From: a virus
DNA: 21,119 bases
IMG/VR virus record: IMGVR_UViG_3300027743_000098
Span: 1 to 21,119 of that record
Strand: one strand, 5' to 3'
The translations under genes and the position numbers were made by a program. Positions 6,459 through 14,510 of this stretch are shown here, piece by piece (the first letter of the stretch is position 1; the number at the start of each line of letters is the position of its first letter). The notes under the pieces were generated by a model. The model made no database searches. It was not told where the DNA came from and saw only the letters and a program-made list of their open reading frames with translations.

Positions 6459-7936
6459 TGGCCTTCGGTGACTTCGCCAAGCTCGACGGCTACGACCCAG
6501 ATGCAGGGTTCAAGGACACGTTCCGCGAGCGGTTCGGCGCGGCGCCGCTCGATCCGTTCGAGGCGGCGGCGTTGCGCCAGCGTCAGTTCCGCAACCGTCC
6601 ATCCGAGACGTCACAAGAGACGATCGACAAGGCGGCGGGCGTCATGTCGGACGTGCTGATCCCCAAGACGCCGTTGGATGTCGCCATCACTGCCGCGACG
6701 CTGCCGTTCGGCGGTCCGTTGACGCGGCCGGCGGTGCGGGCCGGTATGCTCGCACTCGGCGGCATCTTGAACCCGGATGCCGCTGAGGCGGGTAAACTCA
6801 ATTTGTTCAAGCACGGCATCTCGGCGGTGAAGCTACCGAAGCCGATCAACGAGTATTCGTCGGTGCACACGCCACGTGCCGAGATGGAAAACAAGGTGGT
6901 CAGTGCCGAGGCGCTGAAGGGCAAGCGGCTTTACCCGACGATCAGCGACACCACGGTGCCAAACACGTACCTGGAGCAGATCGAGAACTACAAGCTACCT
7001 GAGCGAGTGAAGATGAGTGGCGGCGGACGCTTTGCCGACGTGATCGAAAACAAGCCTGATGTCTGGATGTCGCAACCTGGACCGATGAAGGGACTGGCTA
7101 ATCGTGTCGACGAGATCAGCGCGCGCACAGGTAACGAGACACTGGTGGCGCCGACCGCGCTGTCCGGCACCGGCGGTGACTACTCGCATCATGTCTGGTC
7201 GCCGCTGGTCGACGTGTTCAAGAACACTAAAGGCATCAGCAAGGCGGCACGCAGCGACTTCGACGCGATCATGCGCGAGGCTGATCCAAACTTTCCCGGT
7301 GTGAATGCCAAACGCGACACGCTGCAAAACTACTTCCAGGCAGCGGCGCGCGGACCGCGTACGACGTTCTCGCAGGCCATGGACACACGCCGTTTCCAGG
7401 ATCTCGGCTTCCCGGATGTCGCCGCGGTGCGTCACGCCGCGACAGATCCTGAACTGCTGCACGCACCCATGGGATCGTCCGGCTACTCGATCTTCGGCGT
7501 CGACCCGAAGAGCGTGCGTCCTGTCGCCGGGCACGGCACCTACAGCCACGGCATCGCTGGTGAGAATGTTGGCAGTCTCGGCGTCATCGCGCCGCCCGAT
7601 ATCATGTTCCCGGACGTGATGGAGAGCCTACGGTTGATGTCGCAAGCCAGCGGCAAGCCGCTGCGCAAGTACACCGGGCGGCCTGATTATTACTTCGCGG
7701 GCCGCGTTCCTTCCGAACTGTTCGGCAAGCCGTTGGCGCAATCGCAATTGGTCGACGACAAGTGGCTGAACACGTTCGGCGACTATGCACGCCGTTACAA
7801 AAAGGTCGGCGGCGCAGCCGCGCTGGCCTCGGGCATGACGCTGGCTGAAATCGCTGCCGCGCAAGAACAGGACGAACCGTTGCGTATCACCGTGCGCCCA
7901 AAGCTGGGCGATCTAGCCGACCAGGCTAATTACTAA
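6458..7936 (+). CDS. Unassigned phage protein, possible internal virion protein (492 aa)
   Basis: The start is fixed by a TGATG overlap at 6458. I do not recognise the family. Residues 1-60 are charged and helical, residues about 73-104 are hydrophobic and Gly/Ala-rich (DVAITAATLPFGG, RAGMLALGGIL), and the body is mixed alpha/beta with conserved-looking stretches such as TALSGTGGDYSHHVWSPLVD and HGTYSHGIAGENVGSLGVI. Near the end a second Ala-rich stretch (GGAAALASGMTLAEIAAAQ) precedes an acidic tail. Hydrophobic patches at both ends of a soluble body are seen in some proteins ejected with phage DNA, so an internal virion role is possible. The gene is followed by a strong AAGGAG ribosome site for the next gene. 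Confidence 0.75.
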   Translation: MAFGDFAKLDGYDPDAGFKDTFRERFGAAPLDPFEAAALRQRQFRNRPSETSQETIDKAAGVMSDVLIPKTPLDVAITAATLPFGGPLTRPAVRAGMLALGGILNPDAAEAGKLNLFKHGISAVKLPKPINEYSSVHTPRAEMENKVVSAEALKGKRLYPTISDTTVPNTYLEQIENYKLPERVKMSGGGRFADVIENKPDVWMSQPGPMKGLANRVDEISARTGNETLVAPTALSGTGGDYSHHVWSPLVDVFKNTKGISKAARSDFDAIMREADPNFPGVNAKRDTLQNYFQAAARGPRTTFSQAMDTRRFQDLGFPDVAAVRHAATDPELLHAPMGSSGYSIFGVDPKSVRPVAGHGTYSHGIAGENVGSLGVIAPPDIMFPDVMESLRLMSQASGKPLRKYTGRPDYYFAGRVPSELFGKPLAQSQLVDDKWLNTFGDYARRYKKVGGAAALASGMTLAEIAAAQEQDEPLRITVRPKLGDLADQANY

Positions 7937-7951
7937 CCCAAGGAGACCACC

Positions 7952-8680
7952 ATGGCTCAAAGCGCACTAACCGTGACCCCGCCCAACCCGACGCCGCCCA
8001 CCAACATGGCGTGCACCGGCGCGACGCCGCCCAATCCGCCCAACTACACCAAGAACACCTACATCGACTACACGCCGGACACCGACTTCGACACCTATCC
8101 GCCGCCCTACTTCGATGACGGCGCGGCCGGGTCGCTCACCGCCTTCGCCACCAACACCGCGGCACTTGCCAGTGGCAGTGCGGCCACCGCAGGCGGCACC
8201 GAGAACAGCTACCCAGGCGCCGGCGGCGTGACGCCACCCAACGCGCACTTCAACGGCGCTGTGCCGGCGAGCACGTCCGTGGCGCACGAGGCGGCCGGCA
8301 CCGAGGTGGTGGTGACATCGCCAGGCTCTCTCGCGACCGCGCCGACCCAGCAGGTGAGCGTGTTCGGTGCCTATACGTCGACGCCGAATGCCAGCCACGC
8401 CTCGTACCTGTCGGCCGGCACCGCGCCAGTGATCACCGGCCTCTCGGCGGGCGGCGTGTCGGGGGTCGGCACCACGGCGCTGACGGTAACCGGCACGGGC
8501 TTTACCCGCGCCGCAACGGTCTATGTCGACGGCGTCAGGCAGAATACGAACTACGTGTCGGCGACATCGTTGACGGTCGCCGGGGCACCCAAGAAACTGA
8601 CCGCCGGCACCAGTGCCGTGACGGTCATCAATGGTGTCGGCGGCACTCCCAGCAACTCGTTCAACTGGACCTTCACATGA
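7952..8680 (+). CDS. IPT/TIG-domain surface protein (242 aa)
   Basis: A strong ribosome site (AAGGAGACCACC then ATG) opens the adhesion cassette. The N-terminal third is Pro/Thr-rich (NPTPPTNMACTG, PPNPPNYTKNTYIDY) and the middle Ala/Ser/Thr-rich. Residues about 160-242 form an immunoglobulin-like IPT/TIG fold: PVITGLS, TALTVTGTGF, ATVYVDGV and SATSLTVAG are the expected strand pattern, ending in NSFNWTF. Such domains decorate phage capsids and tails and bind weakly to host surfaces or mucus. Its TGA overlaps the next ATG as ATGA, and the next gene carries a second copy of the fold. A head-decoration or fibre role is inferred. Confidence 0.75.
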   Translation: MAQSALTVTPPNPTPPTNMACTGATPPNPPNYTKNTYIDYTPDTDFDTYPPPYFDDGAAGSLTAFATNTAALASGSAATAGGTENSYPGAGGVTPPNAHFNGAVPASTSVAHEAAGTEVVVTSPGSLATAPTQQVSVFGAYTSTPNASHASYLSAGTAPVITGLSAGGVSGVGTTALTVTGTGFTRAATVYVDGVRQNTNYVSATSLTVAGAPKKLTAGTSAVTVINGVGGTPSNSFNWTFT

Positions 8681-9711
8681 GCACACCCCGGACGCACGAC
8701 GACGGCCGCAACGACAAGCAGCGCGCCCAACAGGCGCGCGAGCAGGAGATGGAGCACGAGCGCAGCAAGCAACGCGACCAGCGCTCGCAAGAGGTCGACG
8801 AGGAGCGGAGCCGGTCGCGAAAGATGACGCCCGGCGGCACCGATCGCCCGGACGGCGCGGTGCTGCGCGACGACGCCACGCCGCGCCAGCGCTTGGCTTA
8901 CGAGAAGGACGAGCCCGGGTTCGTCGAGCGCATGGCGGAAGAGAAGCAGCGCCCCGACTTCATCGAGCGGACGCTGCCGGAAGATCCAAGCGACCACTTC
9001 GGGCAGCTGACGCGCGACAACGTCAATCCGGACATCCCGAGCTCGAAGACGCGCGAGGGATGGATCGTCGACCCCAACACGCTGCAGATGGACCAGGGCC
9101 AGCAGGGTGAGCCGCCCCCAAAGGCCGAGAACCAGCCCGAGCAGTGGCCACAGCACCAGAAGGTGCCGTCGGTGAGCGAGTACGACAAGGGCGAGGAGGG
9201 TCAGCAGCCGAAGGGCAAGACCGCACCCCGGGAAGGCGAGGCGCCGCCGATCGAGCCGTTGCGCTCGGCCAGCATCAACGAGCCTCCGGGCAGCAATGTG
9301 CTGCCGGGCATGGAGACGGGGCCGAACCAGCCTCCAGAGGGGGCCGAGCTGCCGCCGCTAGTGCTCACCGACATCAGTCCCGACACGGCCACGGTCGGCA
9401 GCCCGGAGGATCTGGTGCTGACGGTCACCGGCTCAGGCTTTGGGCCGAACTGCGTGGTGATGGTCGATGACGAGGACATGGCGACCACGCTGGTCAATTC
9501 GACCACGCTGACCGCCTCTGTCCCGGTGGCGGCCGAGCCGGGCGTAGTCGACGTCGAGGTGGCGCGCGGCGAGGATCTTAGCGACGTGCTCACCTTCGAG
9601 TTCGTCGCCCCGGCGGGCACGCGCTCGAGCAGCAAGGCCGAGCGCAAGCCGAAGAAGGCCGAGCCGCGCGGCAAGCGGCAGAAGAAGGACAAGAGCAAAG
9701 GCAAGCGATAG
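8677..9711 (+). CDS. Charged protein with internal IPT/TIG domain and Lys-rich tail (344 aa)
   Basis: Residues 1-110 are highly charged and helical (EQEMEHERSKQRDQRS), residues 110-225 are Pro/Gln/Glu-rich and probably disordered, and residues about 227-310 form an IPT/TIG fold (LTDISPDTATVGS, LVLTVTGSGFG, TTLTASVPVAAEPG). The protein ends in a strongly basic tail (KAERKPKKAEPRGKRQKK). The start overlaps the previous stop as ATGA. The IPT fold is shared with the preceding protein, but the remaining parts differ, pointing to domain exchange. The basic tail might contact DNA or the acidic capsid interior; this is inference. Confidence 0.75.
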   Translation: MSTPRTHDDGRNDKQRAQQAREQEMEHERSKQRDQRSQEVDEERSRSRKMTPGGTDRPDGAVLRDDATPRQRLAYEKDEPGFVERMAEEKQRPDFIERTLPEDPSDHFGQLTRDNVNPDIPSSKTREGWIVDPNTLQMDQGQQGEPPPKAENQPEQWPQHQKVPSVSEYDKGEEGQQPKGKTAPREGEAPPIEPLRSASINEPPGSNVLPGMETGPNQPPEGAELPPLVLTDISPDTATVGSPEDLVLTVTGSGFGPNCVVMVDDEDMATTLVNSTTLTASVPVAAEPGVVDVEVARGEDLSDVLTFEFVAPAGTRSSSKAERKPKKAEPRGKRQKKDKSKGKR

Positions 9712-9739
9712 AGAAACGAGGCAGACGCCACCTCGAGCC

Positions 9740-9787
9740 GGGCATGGCCTTGGTGGTTGTGAGGCGCGTAACACGTAACTGATGCCC
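9740..9787. other. Structured part of the intergenic region (stem and direct repeats)
   Basis: GGGCAT at 9740-9745 pairs with ATGCCC at 9782-9787. Inside lie a smaller GCCT/AGGC stem (9747-9750 with 9762-9765) and two direct CGTAAC copies (9767-9772 and 9774-9779). An 8-base palindrome CCCTAGGG follows at 9785-9792. With the minihelix at 9848 this suggests that the 190-base gap is transcribed as structured RNA. No riboswitch class is recognised. Confidence 0.25.
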
Positions 9788-9847
9788 TAGGGACTGCCCC
9801 CGCTCGAACGGGAAACAGGCGTTCCGCGGCGCGCAACACCCTCGTCA

Positions 9848-9881
9848 GGGGAGCCGGTGGGTTCGAGTCCCGCTGCTCCCC
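9848..9881 (+). ncRNA. tRNA-like minihelix: acceptor stem plus T arm without D and anticodon arms
   Basis: GGGGAGC (9848-9854) pairs perfectly with GCTCCCC (9875-9881). Inside it GTGGG (9857-9861) pairs with CCCGC (9869-9873) through one T-G pair, closing a 7-base loop TTCGAGT that fits the T-loop consensus TTCRANY with the flanking G-C pair. G9856 can wobble with T9874, leaving only C9855 bulged, exactly where the D and anticodon arms would normally be inserted. No CCA follows (GCT) and no T-run, so it is neither a complete tRNA nor a standard terminator. It may be a decayed phage tRNA, an attachment-site copy of a host tRNA end, a true minihelix RNA, or chance. Confidence 0.3.
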
Positions 9882-9901
9882 GCTTATTCGGGAGAATGGG
9901 G

Positions 9902-11257
9902 ATGGGAATACCAGTCGTCATCAAAGCGTCGGGCGGGATGCCCGTGACCGTGGCGACCAGTGGCTACGGCACGCCGATGGAGGTGGCGACCAACGGCTAC
10001 GGCATTGCCATCACGCAGGTCGCCAGCGGTGGCCTGCCGGTTGTCGGCGTCACGTTCGGGCCAAGCATCGTGCTGAGCAACTACACCGTATTCGAGAATT
10101 CTGCCGTCAACACGGTCGTCGGCACGCTGAGCATGTCGGGCACCACCGGCACGCCGACCTACACGCTGACCGGCACGGCAGGCGGACGCTTCAAGATCGT
10201 TGGTAACTCGCTGCAGGTGGCGGCGGCGACCATCGACTACGAGACCGCGGCGACGCACGGCATCACGGTCAGCGTTAGCGGCGTCGCGCCCGCGGTCAGC
10301 GCGACCAACTTCACCATCGTGGTGCTCGATGTGACCGCGGCGGCGCCGGTCGCGCCGGTATTGCTGCTGACATCGGGGCCGACCGACAACACGCCCGACT
10401 TCACGCTGACCGGCGACCTGGCGCTGGGCGACACGGTGCGGCTGCAGTATGGCACGGCTTCAGACTTCACCGGCGCGTCCGCGGTGACCAACACCGTCGA
10501 CGCCGGGGAGGACGCCGCCAACACGCTCAGCCTCGTGACCGGCGCGCTGGCCGACGGCACGTGGTACTTCCGCGCCCGCACCGAGCGGCCCGACGCGCTG
10601 ACCAGCGACTGGTCAAACACCGAGAGCGTGACGCTCGCGGCCCCGAGCACGCCCGCGTGGGTGCTTACCGGCTTCGACATCGACATGGACTTCGTCAACA
10701 ACCGCTACTGGAACGGCACGGCCGTCGTCGCGCTCAGTACGCTGCTCACGACGAGCACGTCGCATTCGCTCAGCGCCAACGGCCTGTCGGTTACGCTGGC
10801 GGAAAATTACGCTTTCACGGGTGCCGCCCTGACGGTCCTCAACGCAATCGCGGCGGCAGCCGGTACGGGCTATGGCGAATTTAACACTGCCACAGGATCT
10901 GGCGGATACCTCGTTGATTTCGCCAGAACCGGCGATGGCAACCGGCCACTTTTCTATATTAATTCTCCGGGGCCACCCCCGCATATATCTTATTTTGATG
11001 GTGTCAACGCCCCCACAGGAGCTTCATTCACATTAGGTGCGAATACGAAGGTCGCGCTTGCGTGGAGCGGAAGCACGGCATCGGCATCGTTAAATGGCGG
11101 CGCTGCTCTTTCTAATTCGTGGAGCGGCAATTGGAATATAAGCGGACCATCGCTTGGCGAAGGGTCGTTTAATCAGCTTTGGCCTGGCTATATCCGGCGC
11201 ATTGCCTTCAAGACGACGCGGTTGTCGAACGCCGAGCTGGTGACAATTACAACATGA
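9902..11257 (+). CDS. Multidomain tail fibre or adhesin (451 aa)
   Basis: The ATG at 9902 has GGAG 7 bases upstream and gives MGIPVVIK. The frame extends to a GTG at 9857, but that lies inside the minihelix, and the ATG at 9896 is too close to the ribosome site. Residues 1-50 hold repeated hydrophobic strands (SGGMPVTV, NGYGIAIT, SGGLPVVGV). Residues 55-148 look cadherin-like (NYTVFENSAVNTVVGTL, TIDYETAATHGITVSVSG). Residues 151-246 look Fn3-like (GTWYFRARTE, TSDWSNTESVTL). Residues about 253-451 resemble a concanavalin A-like lectin fold ending IRRIAFKTTRLSNAEL. This is a modular receptor-binding architecture. Base composition becomes AT-richer from about 10880, within the lectin part. The stop overlaps the tailspike start as ATGA. 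Confidence 0.75.
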   Translation: MGIPVVIKASGGMPVTVATSGYGTPMEVATNGYGIAITQVASGGLPVVGVTFGPSIVLSNYTVFENSAVNTVVGTLSMSGTTGTPTYTLTGTAGGRFKIVGNSLQVAAATIDYETAATHGITVSVSGVAPAVSATNFTIVVLDVTAAAPVAPVLLLTSGPTDNTPDFTLTGDLALGDTVRLQYGTASDFTGASAVTNTVDAGEDAANTLSLVTGALADGTWYFRARTERPDALTSDWSNTESVTLAAPSTPAWVLTGFDIDMDFVNNRYWNGTAVVALSTLLTTSTSHSLSANGLSVTLAENYAFTGAALTVLNAIAAAAGTGYGEFNTATGSGGYLVDFARTGDGNRPLFYINSPGPPPHISYFDGVNAPTGASFTLGANTKVALAWSGSTASASLNGGAALSNSWSGNWNISGPSLGEGSFNQLWPGYIRRIAFKTTRLSNAELVTITT

Positions 11258-12849
11258 CCATCGTCAACCTCGCAGTGTCGTCGTTCGCGACCACCGGCAC
11301 GATCAGCGGCGGGGCGCTGAACACGCTCACCGTGGCAAACGCGAGCGGCCTTGCCGTCAATGACTATATCATCATCGAGATTGGCGGCGAGCCGGGAGCG
11401 GGCTTGCGCGGCACGATGGATGGTGTCGGAGGTGTTTGGCCGAACGTTTCTTACGCCAACTCGACCGCGATGCTCGCGGATACAAGCAAGCCTGCGGGCA
11501 CTTACGCCTATCTCATCTCAAACGGCGACGTGTATCGCTGGTGGGATACCTACGGAACGGGCATTGCGTGGCAGCATCAGGTTGGCACGGCCGGTGGTTA
11601 CTACGTCCAGAAGGTTATTCCCCGCGCGTTGCGAACCAAGATCACCGCAAAGGCGGGCACGACGCTGACGTTGCAGACGGCGGCCACAAACCCGACAACG
11701 AATGCCAATGTCTACTTCGACAACACAGGCATCATTCAAGCGGTGTTTGGGTTGGGGAGCGGCGTGGCTGATGGGAGTGAGATCGTCTTTCCGAGTGGGC
11801 GCTTTGCAATCTCCGAGCAATGCGCAACGCATGGTCATCACGGTTGGAACATTCACGGCACCAGCAAGACCGCCACGACGATATTCTATCCGAAGGGGAT
11901 CAGCGGAGCCTCAGTGCTCGGTTCCTCGCAATGCAACAACATGTGGTTTCATGACTTCGGGATAGAAGGAAACGCGCGTGCGAATGGATACATGAATTAT
12001 AGCTATCCGGGAGACACAACTCAGCAGGTCATTTATAACAACGGCGTGCAGCTCACAACGTCGTTCAACGGCATTGTCTCCGACATCAAAGGCGTCGACT
12101 GCTACAAGACCATATCCTTCGACGGCGCGTCGAATGGTTCAATCGCCGAGCGGATCGAATGCATCCTCAATGACGGTATCTGGGTCGAGATTTGGCACAT
12201 GTCGGGCAACGACAGCACGGGAATAACATTTCGCGATATTACAGTAACGTCGCCAACATGGATGTCCGGGATTGAATTCTTCCGTTGTGATAATTCCACC
12301 ATGACCAGAGTTACCGGGACCAACACATTTTTTGCAATGAATACGTGCAACGACTTTTTGCTGGAAAATATAACGCTGACGGTCAACGGAGCGCAGCAGG
12401 GCGCAAACTCTATTTTCGCATCGAACAGTCAGGTCGTTGACATCAACAAGAACATCGATGGCATCGACGTGTCGGACGGTGGCCTCATCCGCAATCTTGT
12501 CGTCACTCAGAGCGGAACGACGCCTCCGAACAATGACACGCTGCGCGGCGTGGCAATCGCTCCAGCCTGCATCAAGGTGCGTGTGCATAACGCGACGTTT
12601 ACGCTGCCAAACTATGTGCCGGGCAGCACCACGAACGGTGCAACGGGGCTGCTGTCTGACGCGCCCGACACGGAGCTTGTGCTTGTCACCTGTCACGGCA
12701 CCACGAACCCGCAGTGGCCCGCTGGTGGCGGGTCTTCATACGCAAATGTGAACTTGAGCGGCGGCACCTACCGATGCGTGACGACCGACACGGGCGTCAA
12801 GGGCGGGACACAGCTGCCGTGCCGATCCTTCACGGTGCATTGTGTGTGA
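11254..12849 (+). CDS. Tailspike-type protein with right-handed beta-helix (531 aa)
   Basis: The ATG at 11254 overlaps the fibre stop (ATGA) and gives MTIVNLAV; an upstream start at 11179 would run inside the fibre gene. Residues 1-165 form an N-terminal adaptor with SGLAVNDYIIIEIGGEPG and WPNVSYANSTAML. From about residue 174, DGSEIVFPSGRFAIS opens a pectate-lyase-like beta-helix typical of tailspikes, continuing as short Asn/Thr/Ile-rich rungs (ITFRDITVTSPTW, NTFFAMNTCNDFLLENITL) to near residue 470. Such spikes bind and often cleave surface polysaccharide; no catalytic residues can be assigned by eye. The 11900-12560 region is AT-richer than the flanking genes, consistent with horizontal exchange of host-range modules. 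Confidence 0.8.
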   Translation: MTIVNLAVSSFATTGTISGGALNTLTVANASGLAVNDYIIIEIGGEPGAGLRGTMDGVGGVWPNVSYANSTAMLADTSKPAGTYAYLISNGDVYRWWDTYGTGIAWQHQVGTAGGYYVQKVIPRALRTKITAKAGTTLTLQTAATNPTTNANVYFDNTGIIQAVFGLGSGVADGSEIVFPSGRFAISEQCATHGHHGWNIHGTSKTATTIFYPKGISGASVLGSSQCNNMWFHDFGIEGNARANGYMNYSYPGDTTQQVIYNNGVQLTTSFNGIVSDIKGVDCYKTISFDGASNGSIAERIECILNDGIWVEIWHMSGNDSTGITFRDITVTSPTWMSGIEFFRCDNSTMTRVTGTNTFFAMNTCNDFLLENITLTVNGAQQGANSIFASNSQVVDINKNIDGIDVSDGGLIRNLVVTQSGTTPPNNDTLRGVAIAPACIKVRVHNATFTLPNYVPGSTTNGATGLLSDAPDTELVLVTCHGTTNPQWPAGGGSSYANVNLSGGTYRCVTTDTGVKGGTQLPCRSFTVHCV

Positions 12850-12852
12850 CCC

Positions 12853-13170
12853 ATGAAACTCACCGAGATCGCACCCAACCGCTTTCGCTTCGTCAAGGAC
12901 ACACTGCCGCCGGCTCGCAGCGATCTGCCGTTGCCGTACGTGATCTCGGACGAGATGCCGGCGACCGAGCAGGTCGACGGGCGCCACTACACCTCTAAGG
13001 CCGCCTTCCGCGCGGTCGGGCGCGCGCACGGGCTCACCGAGGTGGGAAACGAGAGGTTGCCGCCCAAGCAGCGCGCCAGTATTGACTTAAAAATCAAGCA
13101 CCAGCGCCGCGAGGCGCTCAAGGTCGCAAGGGAGAAGGTCAGGGCAGGGTATCGTGTGCGGTCAGGCTGA
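12853..13170 (+). CDS. Small conserved phage protein of unknown function (105 aa)
   Basis: The ATG lies 3 bases after the tailspike stop with no clear ribosome site, implying re-initiation. The core reads PYVISDEMPATEQVDGRHY, then TSKAAFRAVGRAHGLTEVGNE, a motif I associate with unassigned proteins in phage structural modules. The C-terminal third is basic and helical (KIKHQRREALKVAREKVRAG). Its position just before the scaffold and capsid genes suggests a head-assembly or virion role, which is inference. Confidence 0.75.
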   Translation: MKLTEIAPNRFRFVKDTLPPARSDLPLPYVISDEMPATEQVDGRHYTSKAAFRAVGRAHGLTEVGNERLPPKQRASIDLKIKHQRREALKVAREKVRAGYRVRSG

Positions 13171-13216
13171 CCGTATCGGCGGCGAATAGGGGTTCGCTGG
13201 TCGGGAGTTGCTACGT

Positions 13217-14494
13217 ATGTCTGACGTCACTGTTGCGCCCGCCGCCACCCCTGCGGCGTCGACGCCCGCGGCTGCGCCGACACCTGTTGCACCGCGAAAC
13301 GAAGTTCAAATCAACCAGAACCCGGTTGGAACACCGAACCCGGTCCCGCCGCAAGTGCCGCCCGCGGAGGACAAGCCGCGGCCGGAGACCCGCCGCGAGG
13401 GCATCCAGCGCGCCCTCAACAAGCACCGCACCGAGCACCCGGTGGCGCCACCGCGCGAGGCCAAGAAGGGCGACAACGCGCCGCCCGAGGACACCCCTGA
13501 CGATTTCACCTTGAAAAAGCGCCCCGGCGACCAGGCGGCGAAGATCGATCAGCCGCGCGAAAAGGGTCGCTTTGCGCCAAAAACTACGCCCGACGGGCAG
13601 GCCCAACCGAACGTCGGTGCGCAGGCGGGGCAGCCGACGGCCCGACCCGGCACGTCGGCTGCTCCGCAGCCCTATCGTCCGCCGCCGGGAGCCCCGGCGC
13701 ATCACCACCCGCTGCCGCGCATGTCACCAAGGGCCGCCGCCGCGTGGGACAAGGTGCCGGACGAGGTACGCGCCGACGCACACCGGATGTACCGCGAGGT
13801 CGACCAGGCGTTCCGCAAGTACAAGGGCGCCCACGACCTGGTGCAGACGATCGCGCCCTACGTGAAGATGGCGCACGAGCAGGGCACGTCACTCGACAAA
13901 GTGCTCGCCAACCACGTGGCGATCGAGGACAAGTTGCGCTCCGACCCAATCGGCGCCTTCGAGGTCATTACCCATAATCTCAATCTGCAGACCCCGGACG
14001 GGCAAAAGCTAGGCTTTCGGGATTTGTGCTGGCACGCGCTGAACCAGACCCCGGAGCAGCAGCAGTTGATCGCCCAGCGCAACGAGGCGCAGGCGACGCG
14101 CCTGCAGCTCGAGGCGATGCGGCGCGAGCAGCAGGCCCTTGTCAACGAGATGCGGCGGGCGCAGTATGTGCAGCACTTCCAGACGACCCGCGGCGCTGTT
14201 GATCAGTACGCTGACCAGCGACCCCGTTTCGATGAGCTGGGAGACTTGATCCATCGCGAGATCCAATTGGGTTTCTCGCTGGATGAAGCCTACCGCCGCG
14301 CAGAGTTGTTGCGGCCCGGCACGACAGCGGCTCAGACCCGCCAGACGACGCCGGCTCAGACCCGGACCCCCGACCGGAGTATTTCCGGCGCCCCCAGTGG
14401 TGGCCTCAACGGCGCCAATGGTGCGCGTACCGGCAAGCCGGTCTCCCGCAAAGACGCGCTCGAGCATGCCTTCCGGCATCACCGTAGCGTGTAG
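13217..14494 (+). CDS. Probable head scaffolding protein (425 aa)
   Basis: The ATG at 13217 follows GGGAG with 9-base spacing and is preferred over the TTG at 13208. The gene sits directly before the major capsid gene, the usual scaffold position. Residues 1-165 are Pro/Ala/Gln-rich and disordered (AAPTPVAPRNEVQ, ARPGTSAAPQPYRPP). Residues about 168-360 are helical (MSPRAAAAWDKVPDEVRADA, LQLEAMRREQQALVNEM), and the end is Gly/Thr/Arg-rich with a basic helix RKDALEHAFRHHRSV. A disordered region, a central helical rod and a basic C-terminal helix that can touch the coat protein is the standard scaffold layout. No protease is fused to it. Confidence 0.7.
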   Translation: MSDVTVAPAATPAASTPAAAPTPVAPRNEVQINQNPVGTPNPVPPQVPPAEDKPRPETRREGIQRALNKHRTEHPVAPPREAKKGDNAPPEDTPDDFTLKKRPGDQAAKIDQPREKGRFAPKTTPDGQAQPNVGAQAGQPTARPGTSAAPQPYRPPPGAPAHHHPLPRMSPRAAAAWDKVPDEVRADAHRMYREVDQAFRKYKGAHDLVQTIAPYVKMAHEQGTSLDKVLANHVAIEDKLRSDPIGAFEVITHNLNLQTPDGQKLGFRDLCWHALNQTPEQQQLIAQRNEAQATRLQLEAMRREQQALVNEMRRAQYVQHFQTTRGAVDQYADQRPRFDELGDLIHREIQLGFSLDEAYRRAELLRPGTTAAQTRQTTPAQTRTPDRSISGAPSGGLNGANGARTGKPVSRKDALEHAFRHHRSV

Positions 14495-14510
14495 GTCTGT
14501 AACCCCTGAC

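Noticed and set aside
9721-9735. CGAGG/CCTCG hairpin after the second IPT gene as terminator
   Set aside because: Five base pairs, a 9-base loop and no T-run make it weak.
9790-9881. A complete class II tRNA ending in the T-arm hairpin
   Set aside because: GGGACTG pairs only imperfectly with TGCTCCC, the possible D arm lacks the GG loop, and no 5-bp anticodon stem with 7-base loop could be found.
9857-9901. GTG start at 9857 for the fibre gene
   Set aside because: It falls inside the minihelix, has no proper ribosome site, and would add an uncharacteristic VGSSPAAPRLFGR leader; the ATG at 9902 has GGAG at ideal spacing.
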